Made by a program: the position numbers and the translations under genes. The notes beneath the pieces are model-generated. The model was given only the letters and a program-made list of their open reading frames with translations, had not been told where the DNA came from and made no database searches. From assembly GCF_964036595.1 (NCBI RefSeq), contig NZ_OZ038523.1:3602501-3666500 (forward strand): a DNA stretch of 64,000 nt. The letters are read 5' to 3'. Below are positions 35,276 to 44,294 of the stretch, piece after piece; position 1 is the first letter of the stretch; each line of letters begins with the position of its first letter. The DNA comes from Tenacibaculum sp. 190524A05c. GTDB lineage: Bacteria > Bacteroidota > Bacteroidia > Flavobacteriales > Flavobacteriaceae.

Positions 35276-35707
35276 TTATTGCATTTTTGTACTTATGGCT
35301 ATTCTATTCCAAGCGTTTATTGTTGTTGCCGTCATAATAATTGCGATAATGGTTTTATCGTCAAATACTTCTTGAGCATGTTGATAGGTTTTATCCGATA
35401 ATCCATTTTGGTTAATTAACGTGATTTCTTCTGTAATTTTAAGAAGAACCTCTTCGTCTTTAGAAAATAGAGATGATTCTTTCCAAGCATTTAGCATATG
35501 CAAACGTTGATGTGTTTCACCTGCTTTTAGTGCTTCTTCGGTATGCATATTAATACAATAGGCGCAGCCATTAAGTTGCGAGGCTCTCATTTTAATTAGA
35601 GAAATCTGTTTTTTGTTAAGCGGTGAATCTGTAAGAAACTGTTCTAAAGCAAACATTCCTTCAAATGCTTTAGGTTCTGATTGATAAATATTAACTCTTT
35701 GTCCCAT
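35276..35707 (-). CDS. AhpD-like / carboxymuconolactone decarboxylase family protein
   Basis: A protein of 143 residues. The helical core has RASQLNGCAYCINMHTEEALKAGET (about 46-70) with the redox-type Cys-x-x-Cys pair and the His three residues after it, the AhpD active-site pattern. The role is usually peroxide or disulfide reduction, but the partner is not known. It lies 66 bp downstream of a Crp/Fnr regulator gene on the same strand, a pair I recall often in Bacteroidota, so that regulator may control it. Confidence 0.88.
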   Translation of the reverse strand: MGQRVNIYQSEPKAFEGMFALEQFLTDSPLNKKQISLIKMRASQLNGCAYCINMHTEEALKAGETHQRLHMLNAWKESSLFSKDEEVLLKITEEITLINQNGLSDKTYQHAQEVFDDKTIIAIIMTATTINAWNRIAISTKMQ

Positions 35708-35772
35708 TTTTTACTATGAATTTTAATTTGAACAAAGATCAAAACAGAAAAAGCGAATCTTCTTAAGCCAGT

Positions 35773-36345
35773 TTAAGAAAAGTGTTTTGCTCTAATTTCA
35801 CTGACATATTCAGGCGTTAATCCAAGAAAGGATGCAATTAGATATTGAGGAACTCGTTGAGCAAAATCAGGATGATGTTCGATAAAATGAAAATAGCGTT
35901 CTGCTTTAGAAGCTTCATAAACATATTTAATTCGATATAAAGAGGCTCCGTAAGCAATTTGATAAATAATCCTAAAATAACGCTCCAGCTTGGGAAACTG
36001 AGTCAATAATTTTTCTTGATTTTCTTTTGAAATAGATAGGACTTTAGAATTTTCTACCGTTTGAATATAGAATGAACTTTCTTTATTTCTATAGAAACTA
36101 AGCACATCATTAATCCACCAATTTTCAATAGCAAATTGAACAGATTGATTTTCTCCCTTATCATTTATAAAATACATATTCAAACAACCGTTAATGACAA
36201 AAAAGTTATGTTTAGCAACATTTTTAATCGCATCTAAATTCTTTTTCTTTTTAAGGTCAACATATTCAAAATACTTTTCAACTTCCTGAAATTCTTGTTC
36301 AGTTATGGAAATGTATAATCGTAAATGGTTGAATAATTCTTTCAC
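35773..36345 (-). CDS. Crp/Fnr-family transcriptional regulator
   Basis: A protein of 190 residues: an N-terminal cyclic-nucleotide-binding-like barrel (about 25-120, with HNFFVINGCLNMYFIND) and a short C-terminal winged helix (RVPQYLIASFLGLTPEYVSEIRAK, about 164-188). It is compact, like the second copy at 30715, with no iron-sulfur Cys set. Placed directly before the AhpD-like gene, it probably controls that gene. The signal is unknown. Confidence 0.88.
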   Translation of the reverse strand: MKELFNHLRLYISITEQEFQEVEKYFEYVDLKKKKNLDAIKNVAKHNFFVINGCLNMYFINDKGENQSVQFAIENWWINDVLSFYRNKESSFYIQTVENSKVLSISKENQEKLLTQFPKLERYFRIIYQIAYGASLYRIKYVYEASKAERYFHFIEHHPDFAQRVPQYLIASFLGLTPEYVSEIRAKHFS

Positions 36346-36438
36346 GATGTTGATTGTTTTGTGTGTTGTTTAAAGGTGAGTTTTTCTATTAACGAAATAA
36401 ATAGTTGGTCCTTATCTTTATTAACCGCTTTTACAGCA

Positions 36439-36891
36439 TTAAATTACATCTTTTACTTGATTTTCTATATCATTGATGCCATCGAATTTTTTAAATTCTA
36501 ATTTTTTATCAATGTTTTTTAATTCATTTGATAAGTCAAGAATTAGCTCATAAGGATCGGCTTCAAAACCAAATAAATTTTGGTCAAATTGAGTTCCTAC
36601 AAGAAGTCCGTCATTTCCCATTCCAACACACCAATTTTCCATAAAGTCTGATAAGGATATTTCTGTAAGTTTATATTCTGACCAACCATCCTTGATACAT
36701 GATTTTGCTAATGCCTTTTCAGCCCAAAAACAAATAATACCTACAGGTTCTCCATCCTCATCTTCATAATGAACTGATGCAGAGCTTGCGAATCCTTCAT
36801 GATTTTTAAGTCCCCATACAATTTCAGAATTACAGACTGATTTTATAAACCTTTCATGTCTTTTTTCAATTAAAATTGAATCTTGAATCAT
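36439..36891 (-). CDS. DUF2750 family protein
   Basis: A protein of 150 residues. The pattern RHERFIKSVCNSEIVWGLKNHEGFA (about 11-35), then VGIICFWAEKALAKSCIKDGWSEY (about 49-72) and WCVGMGNDGLLVGTQFDQNLFGFEADP (about 87-113) fits DUF2750, a small cytoplasmic family sometimes near immunity-type genes. The cysteines and the Trp positions are typical. Function unknown. It stands alone on the minus strand between a Crp/Fnr gene and a lipoprotein gene. Confidence 0.8.
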   Translation of the reverse strand: MIQDSILIEKRHERFIKSVCNSEIVWGLKNHEGFASSASVHYEDEDGEPVGIICFWAEKALAKSCIKDGWSEYKLTEISLSDFMENWCVGMGNDGLLVGTQFDQNLFGFEADPYELILDLSNELKNIDKKLEFKKFDGINDIENQVKDVI

Positions 36892-36925
36892 TCTTATGTT
36901 GAATTAAGTTTATTCTAAGTAGACA

Positions 36926-37639
36926 TTAATTATTAAAATCTACAGTTTGACTTTTAGTTGCTCCTGCGTTTATAAGTAGAGTTTCGGTTACAGTAGTTGA
37001 AACGCCATTAATTTTACGAATAACATCAAATTTAACAGGTACATTTGCTGGTATTTCTATTGTTTTTATTTGACTAGGTTGATTTCCCCAACCTATTGCA
37101 GTTGAATTGAATGATTGTTTAAATCCATCCGGGACTTCGGTAGAAAAATCAGTAGAAAAATAATCGCCAGGATTTTTATCGTCTAAATTTAAAACTGTAA
37201 GATTTAAAAATGCTTTTTTAGGAATATTTAAATAGATGTTCTTAGATGTATTTCGTTCTAATTCTAGAAGTTCTATTCGGTTATGGAATCCCGGGATATA
37301 CGTGTTTTCGTCTATTTCATATTCCAAGTGGTAGTATCCTTCGTTAATTTCATCATCACGTATAAAAAAACTTAAATCGAAGTTTCCTTGAGAATCCGTT
37401 TCAGTTATTGCTTTAGTTCTAATAGTACCGCCACCTATAAATGATGTAAATAGTTTCCATTTTACGGTAAGCTTCACGTTAGGTATAGGAACCGTTGCAT
37501 TATCTGTCATTATTCTTCCTACAATTTCAGTGCAATCACTTTGGCAGTTTTGACTTATTAGATCATTTTCTTTTTTAGAACAGCTGATAAAAAGAAGGAT
37601 TCCAATGCATGCAATTAAACTTAATTTTGATGTTTTCAT
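36926..37639 (-). CDS. Lipoprotein with carboxypeptidase-regulatory-like beta-sandwich
   Basis: A protein of 237 residues with a lipobox (LLFISCSKK, Cys about 20). CTEIVGRIMTDNATVPIPNVKLTV (about 40-63) opens a beta-sandwich of the carboxypeptidase regulatory type; the strand SQGNFDLSFFI near 86-96 and YHLEYEID follow. The second half (from about 130) is another beta domain (LTVLNLDDKNPGDYF). Such domains usually bind carbohydrate or protein at the cell surface. No enzyme motif. Single gene. Confidence 0.7.
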   Translation of the reverse strand: MKTSKLSLIACIGILLFISCSKKENDLISQNCQSDCTEIVGRIMTDNATVPIPNVKLTVKWKLFTSFIGGGTIRTKAITETDSQGNFDLSFFIRDDEINEGYYHLEYEIDENTYIPGFHNRIELLELERNTSKNIYLNIPKKAFLNLTVLNLDDKNPGDYFSTDFSTEVPDGFKQSFNSTAIGWGNQPSQIKTIEIPANVPVKFDVIRKINGVSTTVTETLLINAGATKSQTVDFNN

Positions 37640-37716
37640 TTTTCCTAGTTTATTGGTTTATATTCTAGACTTTAAAATGTTATAATGGTTGCGTTGTAAT
37701 TCGTTAAAATTGAGGT

Positions 37717-38610
37717 TTATTCCTGTAACTCGATTATTTGTTGTTTCGCAAATTGCTTTGCTTCCTCATTTCCAAATTCTGCAGTTTTTTTATAGTATTC
37801 TATAGCCTTTTTGTTATCACCTTTAAGCTTGTAAGCTTGGGCAATATTACCTAAAACGATATAATCTTTTGGACGTATTTTTTCAGCTTTTAAAAGAGGT
37901 TTAATAGCTTTATCGTATTCTCCTGTTATTAGATAAGTCACTGAAAGATTAGATAGGTTTTCAACATGATTTGGATGATGTTCAAGAACTTTTAAAGCAA
38001 TTTCTCTCATGTATTTAATCAAACTATCTTTTCCCGTGTTATACAATTGGAATTGATAATTTTGAATACTTAATAGAAAATCGGTTTCATTTCCATCATA
38101 TTTTTCATGATCTGTCCATGTCCAGTTGTTTTTGTTTTTTACTGAATAGTCTATTGTCTTTAGAATTTCAGAGGTGAAAGCATCCCAATTTTCAATTTGT
38201 CCGAGTGCATATATTTTTCCAAAACGCATGTCCAATCGGTTTGGATAGAGTTTAATTCCTTCGTCTATTTTGGCAAGACCGTTTTCTACATCAGTTGGAT
38301 TATAAAATATCTCACTTCCTAAGAATCCTGCATTTTGGTCCAAACTATCTTTTATTACAAGACTTTCACCTAGGGGTTCATCTGTTGTCAAAGCAAGAAC
38401 TTCTTTACGCGATTTCATGAAATAATAATTGAAATAACTCGTAAAAAGTTCCGCGTCTTTTGGAGTTTTAGATTGCCATTTCTTTAAAGTTTTTAATTGA
38501 TTTATGGTGTCATTTGTCTCACAGTACTTTTGGAATTCCGATTTATAATCTTGACTAAATCCTAATTGTGAGATTAAAATGATTATTAAAGTTATAAGTG
38601 TTTTCCTCAT
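37717..38610 (-). CDS. Secreted TPR protein
   Basis: A protein of 297 residues with a signal peptide (MRKTLITLIIILISQLGFSQ). The mature part is helical; the clearest TPR units are VLEHHPNHVENLSNLSVTYL, then KAIKPLLKAEKIRPKDYIVLG and KAIEYYKKTAEFGNEEAK near the C-terminus. A scaffold or binding role in the periplasm is likely. The DNA of its signal peptide is nearly the same as that of the gene at 44295, although the mature parts are unrelated; this points to recombination or recent duplication of the 5' end. Confidence 0.75.
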   Translation of the reverse strand: MRKTLITLIIILISQLGFSQDYKSEFQKYCETNDTINQLKTLKKWQSKTPKDAELFTSYFNYYFMKSRKEVLALTTDEPLGESLVIKDSLDQNAGFLGSEIFYNPTDVENGLAKIDEGIKLYPNRLDMRFGKIYALGQIENWDAFTSEILKTIDYSVKNKNNWTWTDHEKYDGNETDFLLSIQNYQFQLYNTGKDSLIKYMREIALKVLEHHPNHVENLSNLSVTYLITGEYDKAIKPLLKAEKIRPKDYIVLGNIAQAYKLKGDNKKAIEYYKKTAEFGNEEAKQFAKQQIIELQE

Positions 38611-38638
38611 TCTATAAGTCTTAATTTTTTAAAGTTAA

Positions 38639-39922
38639 TTAAAAGATATGTTTCCAAATCTTACCACCATATCCTGAAATAAAACCAGTACCATTATAAA
38701 AATCAATATCAAGAGCATACTCGGCATTCCTAAGTTCAAATTTGTTAATCCAAGTTTTACCTCCATCTAAAGTTTCAAATACAATATGTTTACTATAATT
38801 AGTATCAGATGAGATTCCTATTCCTTTGTTTTTATCAATGAAGTAAAAATCATGTATTCTTTTATCGCTAGTTTCTTCCCAAACTGAAGAAATACTATTA
38901 GAGAAATATAACTTATCATCAAAACCAGAAGTTTTTCTTATATGATAAGCTTCAGAGTCATTAATTAGTTGAACATTATTAACAACTTTGTCAAAATTGG
39001 TATAACTGTATGCATTTCCTGTTTTGTACATTAAGACAGGCTCATCACCATTAGGACCACTTTCCCCTGAAGCGATCAATGTATTGTTAAATACACTTAA
39101 ATGAAAGAATTCGGTATATCCACTTCCTTCGTTACTGTTGGGATAATCATATACCAAATTAAAATTCGAGTTATCTTCTGTATGATATATTTCTCCTTTA
39201 GTGGTTAGTAAATATCCGTTTGTAGGAGAAGAAAAGTATATTTGAATGATTGATTTATAGACGAAAATATTCTCAAAAATTTTACTAAAAGTTGCACCAC
39301 CATCATCTGTATAATATAATATTGAATTTGAATTGTCTCTAATTTCAACCCATCCTAAATTTTCATTTAAAAAAAACATAGAGGAACCAATATAATGTTC
39401 GAAGTCTTTTACTAATTCCCATTCATATCCTCCATCTATTGTTTTGTATAATTTTGTGCCAGCAGAGACAAAGGCAGTATTTTCACTTACCATTTTTACA
39501 CTATTCGCATTGAAAGAGTCGAAGTTAAATCTTAAAGGAAATGTTCCAAAAAGATTTAATGGAGCTGAATGTACAACCGAGTTGTTTTCAAGAAATAGTA
39601 ATTCAAACAATTCATTGTTTACCGTTGGGACTATAACTTTAATCTCTTGTGGTTTTTTCTCCAAAGGAGGTATAAATGATAAGTTTTGAATCTCATCATT
39701 AACAGTTTTAAACTTGAAACTTGAGATTTTATCTAAATTATTCCCTATTACAGTTATGGTGTCTCCTATTCTTACTTTTTCTTGCAATATTTCCGAAATT
39801 TCTATTTCGTCAGAAACAATTGGATCGTTGTCTACTGGGGAATTATCTATTGGGTCCTCCATATCTGTGTTAGAACAAGAAACAAGAATCAAAGCGATAA
39901 TAAAGGTATATGCGTATTTCAT
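38639..39922 (-). CDS. IPT/TIG plus BNR-like lipoprotein
   Basis: A protein of 427 residues with a lipobox (ILVSCSNTD, Cys about 16). An IPT/TIG-type Ig domain follows (about 40-125: KVRIGDTITVIGNNLDKISS), then a beta-propeller with Asp-box-like units (KTIDGGYEWELV, YTDDGGATFSKI, ETLDGGKTWINKF). It resembles YCF48/BNR lipoproteins of Bacteroidota with an unknown ligand. The 28-bp gap to the TPR gene at 37717 suggests a shared transcript. Confidence 0.78.
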   Translation of the reverse strand: MKYAYTFIIALILVSCSNTDMEDPIDNSPVDNDPIVSDEIEISEILQEKVRIGDTITVIGNNLDKISSFKFKTVNDEIQNLSFIPPLEKKPQEIKVIVPTVNNELFELLFLENNSVVHSAPLNLFGTFPLRFNFDSFNANSVKMVSENTAFVSAGTKLYKTIDGGYEWELVKDFEHYIGSSMFFLNENLGWVEIRDNSNSILYYTDDGGATFSKIFENIFVYKSIIQIYFSSPTNGYLLTTKGEIYHTEDNSNFNLVYDYPNSNEGSGYTEFFHLSVFNNTLIASGESGPNGDEPVLMYKTGNAYSYTNFDKVVNNVQLINDSEAYHIRKTSGFDDKLYFSNSISSVWEETSDKRIHDFYFIDKNKGIGISSDTNYSKHIVFETLDGGKTWINKFELRNAEYALDIDFYNGTGFISGYGGKIWKHIF

Positions 39923-40153
39923 AGGTCTGTTTTATTTTTTTGTTTAAAAATTGTTGAGGATATTATTTACTCGAATTAATTTTTTTAGATAAGTTGGTGG
40001 TTTTCGGATATTATGATGAATTTATTTAGAACAATAAATATTTGTTCATTTTACATTGTTTTAAATGAATATTATTAATAAGATTAAATTACCGTTGAAG
40101 AAATTTAATCGCAATTAATAGTACACCTAATTACCAGTTTTACTTGTGATTCT
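39923..40153. other. Non-coding gap upstream of the lipoprotein gene
   Basis: About 230 bp of AT-rich DNA between the gene remnant at 40154 and the lipoprotein at 38639. It should hold the promoter of that lipoprotein gene. I see a CGTTGAAG sequence (40094-40101), also found at other junctions here, and nothing else that I can support. Confidence 0.4.
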
Positions 40154-40333
40154 TTATTCATTTTTAACATTACTTGCAACATTATCGCGTAAGAATAGTG
40201 CTAACTTAAATGAACTAATTTCATTTAAACACAAGAGGTCTTTATGTTTACTTACTTTCGTGTCAGTTATTAAACCATTATTATTTTTATACAATTCTGA
40301 TAACTGGCTATTTTCAATTATTCGATATTCAAT
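40154..40333 (-). pseudogene. Possible gene remnant (60-codon frame without start)
   Basis: Just downstream of the lipoprotein gene at 40318, the minus strand is open for 59 codons before a TAA. The translation has protein-like composition (ENSQLSELYKNNNGLITD, then ISSFKLALFLRDNV) but no ATG, only a TTG. It overlaps the end of the neighbouring gene in another frame. It may be the 3' end of a lost gene. The plus-strand frame over the same bases is hydrophobic and looks like its shadow. Confidence 0.3.
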
Positions 40334-41946
40334 TTAAAGAAATAAGTATACTCTTCTTGATTAACATTCGTATTGTAAGCTCTACAGAATATTAATGTAT
40401 TATCATCCATAAACACCATAGAGGTATTTTCCGTTGGTGGTAATTCAGGATATTCATAAACAATACTCATGTCATTAAAATTGTATAATTTGTTAAAATC
40501 AGATAAATAGATATTATTGGGACTACATGCTTTGATATCTGTGTCAAATGTTCTAATCACATTTAAATTTGCATCTAACTGAAAATGTTCCCAAAAAACA
40601 TTTTGGTTATCATCAGACAAGAGGATAAATGGAGTAGGAAAGGATACACCATTAGGCCAAACAGGATAGTTGGCATCAATATTTATAGAGTTTTGATCTA
40701 CTAAGAACGTATACATTCGCCCATTACTTGTATTACTTTCACCTGCGTAAATGGTATTATTCGTATTATTTATTTCAATGTCTCCATGACTTAAGGCGTC
40801 TGTTGAAGTACTAATAAAATTTCCATTATTTCCATCATAAAGATAAAAGCCCGTACTTCCAGATGTTGGAGGGTCACGATGACAATATAATACGTTATTA
40901 TTGCCAACCTCGATTTTATGAATTCCCCAACCGTTCGTGTTTGTTACAAAGGTAGTAGCTTCTAAGGTGTCTAAATTCAATTTAGTTATTTTTTCTACTC
41001 TCTCTTGACACAGAAATAAATACTGTCCATCGGGAGAGATATCTAAGTCTGCAAACCTATGATCCTCTAATATATGAGAATTTATTTCAAAAGTATTTGA
41101 TCCATTATCAATGATTAAAATTCCATATTTGTCACTTTCATTACTGTTTGATTGGGGTCTAACTATAGCATAAATTTTTGATCTTATAGGGTCCTTTATC
41201 AATTTGTATACATAATAGGGGAATTCTATAAAAATACCTGGATGCATACTCACGATATTACTTCCAATAGGATGCGTATAATTTTCTGTTGTATTTACAA
41301 CAACTTGATATTCATAGTCTTCAATGAAAGACGAAAATTGAGTGTCTTCAAATTCAATAGTGTTGATATCTTGAATTTCAATTATTGGATCAGAATTTTC
41401 TTTGTAAATACTGTATGATACAAAGTCGTTACCTTCATATTTAGTCCAATTAAGTTTTACCGATTTTCCCGTATTTATGGCAGTCAGTTTTATCTGATTC
41501 GATAGTAGAATCGAGTCTTTTACCATAAGATTCTCTGAAGGAATTGAAGCTTCTAGAAATATAGTATGATTTCCCTTAGTTAGCGATTTACTAATCTCAC
41601 TTTCTAAATTATCATTCGGATTGCCTTGAAATAAGATGCCGTCTATACTACTTCTCCAAGTAACCTCAATCTGACTAGCACTTAGTTCAATAGAATTATT
41701 ATTATAAGTGATATTTATATAACCTGAAAATGTTTTATCATCATAAGGGTTTTCAAAAATTCCATCATACCCTTGATCATGATAAGAATAATCTCTTGTT
41801 TGTATAGGCGAACTAATAGTCGCAGTAAAGTTTGAAATATTTTTAACCGGATCATCTCCATTACCATTATCGGGAAGTGGATCATTATTAGAAGTACAAC
41901 CAGTAATAAAAGTTAAGATTAATGTTAGATAAAATAGTTTTCTCAT
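40318..41946 (-). CDS. Lipoprotein with WD40/YVTN-like propeller
   Basis: A protein of 542 residues from the ATG at 41946, giving a normal lipobox (LTFITGCTS); an ATG 7 codons upstream is also possible. An Ig or fibronectin-like region (about 30-215, with KLTAINTGKSVKLNWTKYEGNDF resembling FnIII) is followed by a propeller (about 225-540) with segments such as LDISPDGQYLFLCQE and NNVLYCHRDPP. The ligand is unknown. It is the first gene of the accessory block on this side; its leader contains AACGTTGGTAAAAAT. Confidence 0.72.
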   Translation of the reverse strand: MRKLFYLTLILTFITGCTSNNDPLPDNGNGDDPVKNISNFTATISSPIQTRDYSYHDQGYDGIFENPYDDKTFSGYINITYNNNSIELSASQIEVTWRSSIDGILFQGNPNDNLESEISKSLTKGNHTIFLEASIPSENLMVKDSILLSNQIKLTAINTGKSVKLNWTKYEGNDFVSYSIYKENSDPIIEIQDINTIEFEDTQFSSFIEDYEYQVVVNTTENYTHPIGSNIVSMHPGIFIEFPYYVYKLIKDPIRSKIYAIVRPQSNSNESDKYGILIIDNGSNTFEINSHILEDHRFADLDISPDGQYLFLCQERVEKITKLNLDTLEATTFVTNTNGWGIHKIEVGNNNVLYCHRDPPTSGSTGFYLYDGNNGNFISTSTDALSHGDIEINNTNNTIYAGESNTSNGRMYTFLVDQNSINIDANYPVWPNGVSFPTPFILLSDDNQNVFWEHFQLDANLNVIRTFDTDIKACSPNNIYLSDFNKLYNFNDMSIVYEYPELPPTENTSMVFMDDNTLIFCRAYNTNVNQEEYTYFFKLNIE

Positions 41947-42098
41947 AATATTGTTTAAATTTTTCATTCTCTAGCTTGATTTTTACCAACGTTTTGTGTT
42001 TGGTTATTTGCGATTTTTTGTTTGTAAAGTTAATTAAAAGAAGTGAACTTATTGTTTTGAGAGATTTAGTCTGAAGAAATAAATCTGCAAGCAATTAA

Positions 42099-42518
42099 CT
42101 ATAAATTCAGTAGTGTATTCGTTTTTTTTATTTTTCCTTCTGCAATTGTTTCATTTATAGATCTAAAAGGATGATTTCCTCCTTTTACCCATTTTTCGTT
42201 AATATATTTAACCTTAAAATACCGAATTCTCTCTATTGGGTCAGGAATACTAATATCTAAACAATCTTTTTCATTTGGTGTGTAATCAAAATCAAAACTA
42301 TTTACCTTTGAGTTTAATAGTGATAAGATATTTTCAACTGTTATATTATTACCTAAATCATTTTTAGGTATAACTATTTTACCTAATAGTAATGAGTTCT
42401 TTTGTCCTTTATATTTTGTTAAACTCCATGAATACCCATCTAAGAAATCATTTGTATTGGATTCAGTATTTGTTGTTAAACAGGAGCAAAATATGATGTT
42501 TTCTTTTTCTTTACACAT
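42099..42518 (-). CDS. Uncharacterised protein of the CxC family (paralogue 1)
   Basis: A protein of 139 residues, cytoplasmic. It begins MCKEKENIIFCSCL and shares with the proteins at 49416 and 49895 an early Cys, a Cys-x-Cys, a conserved middle (KNDLGNNITV, then FDFDYTPNEKDCLDI) and a later NEKWVKGGNHPF with an EGKIKK ending. The common text shows three diverged copies of one family that I cannot name. The Cys residues could bind metal. Placed at the left edge of the accessory array. Confidence 0.62.
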   Translation of the reverse strand: MCKEKENIIFCSCLTTNTESNTNDFLDGYSWSLTKYKGQKNSLLLGKIVIPKNDLGNNITVENILSLLNSKVNSFDFDYTPNEKDCLDISIPDPIERIRYFKVKYINEKWVKGGNHPFRSINETIAEGKIKKTNTLLNL

Positions 42519-42543
42519 AGTATAAGTTTTTCTTAGCTGTGAC

Positions 42544-42831
42544 TTATTGTTTTCTTAATAAATCAGTTGCTTTTCTATATTCAATTAATAATTTTTTACA
42601 TTCCTTTTCAGAAATACCAAACTTCAGTCCGAAACCACCGGGTGGTGGTGGGCTTAAATCTCCAATCTGAAGAACATAATCAATTATATATTCTCTAATT
42701 GTCATATATGTTACCATACAGCCAGATTCATAATTAGTAAAATAATCAGTTTCAGAGATTGCTTTAAGCACTATATTTCTTTCTCTTTCGGATATTGGAT
42801 TTTTTTTCGGGAAAAAGACACCAGTCCTTTT
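42544..42831 (-). pseudogene. 5'-truncated gene ending at a repeat
   Basis: A frame open from 42831 to 42544; only a GTG at 42771 could start it, giving 75 residues. Upstream of that GTG the same frame still reads like protein (KRTGVFFPKKNPISERERN) up to a stop about 10 bp inside the border of the 69-bp repeat at 42842. The later part has SGCMVTYMTIREYII and a Pro/Gly-rich turn. So the original start seems removed by the repeat or by an event at its edge. Family not recognised. Confidence 0.5.
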
Positions 42832-42841
42832 CTATTATTTT

Positions 42842-42910
42842 CGGAAAGATAATTAATAAGATTGAATTTCTGTAGAGTTCTAGAATCTTTGGTACAGCCG
42901 TAATTAATTA
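42842..42910. repeat. 69-bp intergenic repeat, copy 1
   Basis: Matches the sequence at 51145-51213 over 69 bp without gaps, with 61 identical positions; the first 29 bp are identical. It starts CGGAAAGATAATTAATAAG and ends in the palindrome TAATTAATTA. The copy lies directly after the stop of the Imm11-like gene at 42923 and adjoins a truncated gene. Function unknown; a recombination junction or a transcript-end element is possible. Confidence 0.8.
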
Positions 42911-42922
42911 TATGTTTTATTG

Positions 42923-43624
42923 TTATTTCATCATCATGCTTTCTTCATGATTAAAAATAACTCCTTTTAAATTGTCTTTTTCTTTCAAAAAGATATCAGA
43001 AGTATAAATAGTATTCAGATAACTGGGGAGTATATCCGAATCTGTTTCAAGAATCCGATAAATTTTAATTCTAATTTTTTCCTCAAAAAAATATCTTTCA
43101 AAAGCCTTTGAAAACTCTTGGTAGTTTTTAAATTCACCCTTAGTTGTTTTTATAACTTCTTTACTGTTTCGTGGAGTATATTCATATGTGCTTTCTAGAT
43201 AATTTGTTAAATAAACCTTGTTACCTAAAATCTGTAATAGGAAATAATCTTTGTTTACTTCTTTAGTCTCAGAGTTCACTATTTCTAGTGGATATAAATA
43301 ATGGGGTGGTAATTTATACTTTTTAAAGGTTTTTCTTAACCTTTTGCTAATTATTACACCATTAGAGGGACTTGAAGCTCCTAGAGTTATATCATTAGCC
43401 CAATGAAGAATGTCAGATTCTAATGGTTTTTCTTTTCTTTTTGACTTTTCAGATTGCTTATTTATTAAATAGAGTCTGATGAGGTCTCCTTCTAAAACGG
43501 GAATTTCTAAATCATTATCTAAAGCATTTATAATGTCTAGTTTTTTATTTTCTTGATCACTTAAAACTACTCTCCATTCCCAATATAAATTATCATCTAG
43601 CTTTAGTTCGTATACCTTTTTCAT
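42923..43624 (-). CDS. Imm11-like (DUF1629-type) protein, possible immunity protein
   Basis: A protein of 233 residues, cytoplasmic. The middle contains ASSPSNGVIISKRLRKTFKKYKLPPHYLYPLEIVN (about 86-120 in two parts), which follows the Imm11/DUF1629 pattern: a Ser-rich turn, a helix meeting a future groove, then Y-P-L-E-I/V. The N-terminal part starts YELKLDDNLYWEW. Imm11 members are immunity proteins of polymorphic toxins; no matching toxin is in this window, so this may be an orphan. The leader (AACCGTTGTAAAACATAAAA then ATG) lies within the cassette-like junction. Confidence 0.55.
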   Translation of the reverse strand: MKKVYELKLDDNLYWEWRVVLSDQENKKLDIINALDNDLEIPVLEGDLIRLYLINKQSEKSKRKEKPLESDILHWANDITLGASSPSNGVIISKRLRKTFKKYKLPPHYLYPLEIVNSETKEVNKDYFLLQILGNKVYLTNYLESTYEYTPRNSKEVIKTTKGEFKNYQEFSKAFERYFFEEKIRIKIYRILETDSDILPSYLNTIYTSDIFLKEKDNLKGVIFNHEESMMMK

Positions 43625-43652
43625 TTTTTATGTTTTACAACGGTTATACTTT

Positions 43653-44158
43653 GTTAGGTTTAGTTTTTATATTCCAACATATTTATTAGATACGAATCTC
43701 AGTTTTTTAATTGCGTTGAAAAGACAAAATCCAAAGTCGTGATGGGGAAGATTAACAACTTTTTCATTTTTATCCTTTGTCGTAATCCTAAAATCACCAG
43801 AGTATAACCAACTTTTAAAATTCGTTAGATTATCGAATTCAGCTCTTTTATTTTTCCCATTTTTCAGATTGTCAAATTCGAAAGAGTCAATTTCAGTTCC
43901 GCCAATTTTAGTTTCCATATTATTTTGTCTTATAAATAGATTTTTGGTGGTCAAAAGAATAAAATCAGATTCATTTAATTCCATTAAGAGAACTTCAATG
44001 TCATTATTGTCTAATTTGAATGAATAAGTTTCAAAATCAAATTTATTCGATTCAAAAAAAGTAAATCCATTTTTGTTTTTATAAACCTCAAGAGATCTAA
44101 CTATTTGAGCTCTTATTTTTTCCTTTTTTTTTTCTCATTTTGGGAAATTAAACCTAAC
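43653..44158. repeat. 10-bp inverted repeat bracketing the frameshifted gene
   Basis: GTTAGGTTTA at 43653-43662 and its perfect complement TAAACCTAAC at 44149-44158 flank one gene copy with about 490 bp between. On the minus strand this reads GTTAGGT before the gene and ACCTAAC after it, which fits the GTTRRRY and RYYYAAC core patterns of integron cassettes. The match could be chance, as 10 bp is short, but its placement exactly at the gene edges is notable. Confidence 0.5.
43667..44138 (-). pseudogene. Frameshifted gene with an A10 tract (phase-variable or slippage candidate)
   Basis: The frame 43667-43984 codes for 105 residues but stays open upstream to 44134 with no ATG, GTG or TTG. Just before that, at 44138, an ATG starts a frame that runs into a run of ten A (44124-44133) and stops 14 codons later. 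If one A were missing, the ATG would read through into the long frame, giving about 156 residues (start MRKKKEKIRAQI, later SFKLDNNDIEV and a C-terminal LPHHDFGFCLFNAI). So the gene is either broken, phase-variable, or decoded by slippage; a sequencing error cannot be excluded. Confidence 0.6.
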
Positions 44159-44294
44159 GGTTTCCACTTTAAATATTTACGAGACTGGGTTACTAATTTA
44201 GCAAAAGATGTCGTACAAGAGGAAAACCTGTAGGGTTTTCAAAGTAAACACAGAAAAAGCAATTATTTATAGCTATTATTGTAAGATGTAATTA

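Noticed and set aside
40146..40337. Plus-strand hydrophobic frame of 63 codons
   Set aside because: The complementary strand has the more protein-like sequence and this one looks like its shadow.
41888..42094. Minus-strand 68-codon frame over the lipoprotein start
   Set aside because: It overlaps the signal peptide of the lipoprotein gene in another frame and has no pattern.
42842..42910. Repeat copy 1 as a coding part of the truncated gene
   Set aside because: The frame through the repeat has no start and is out of register with the downstream frame; the two copies do not share a coding context.
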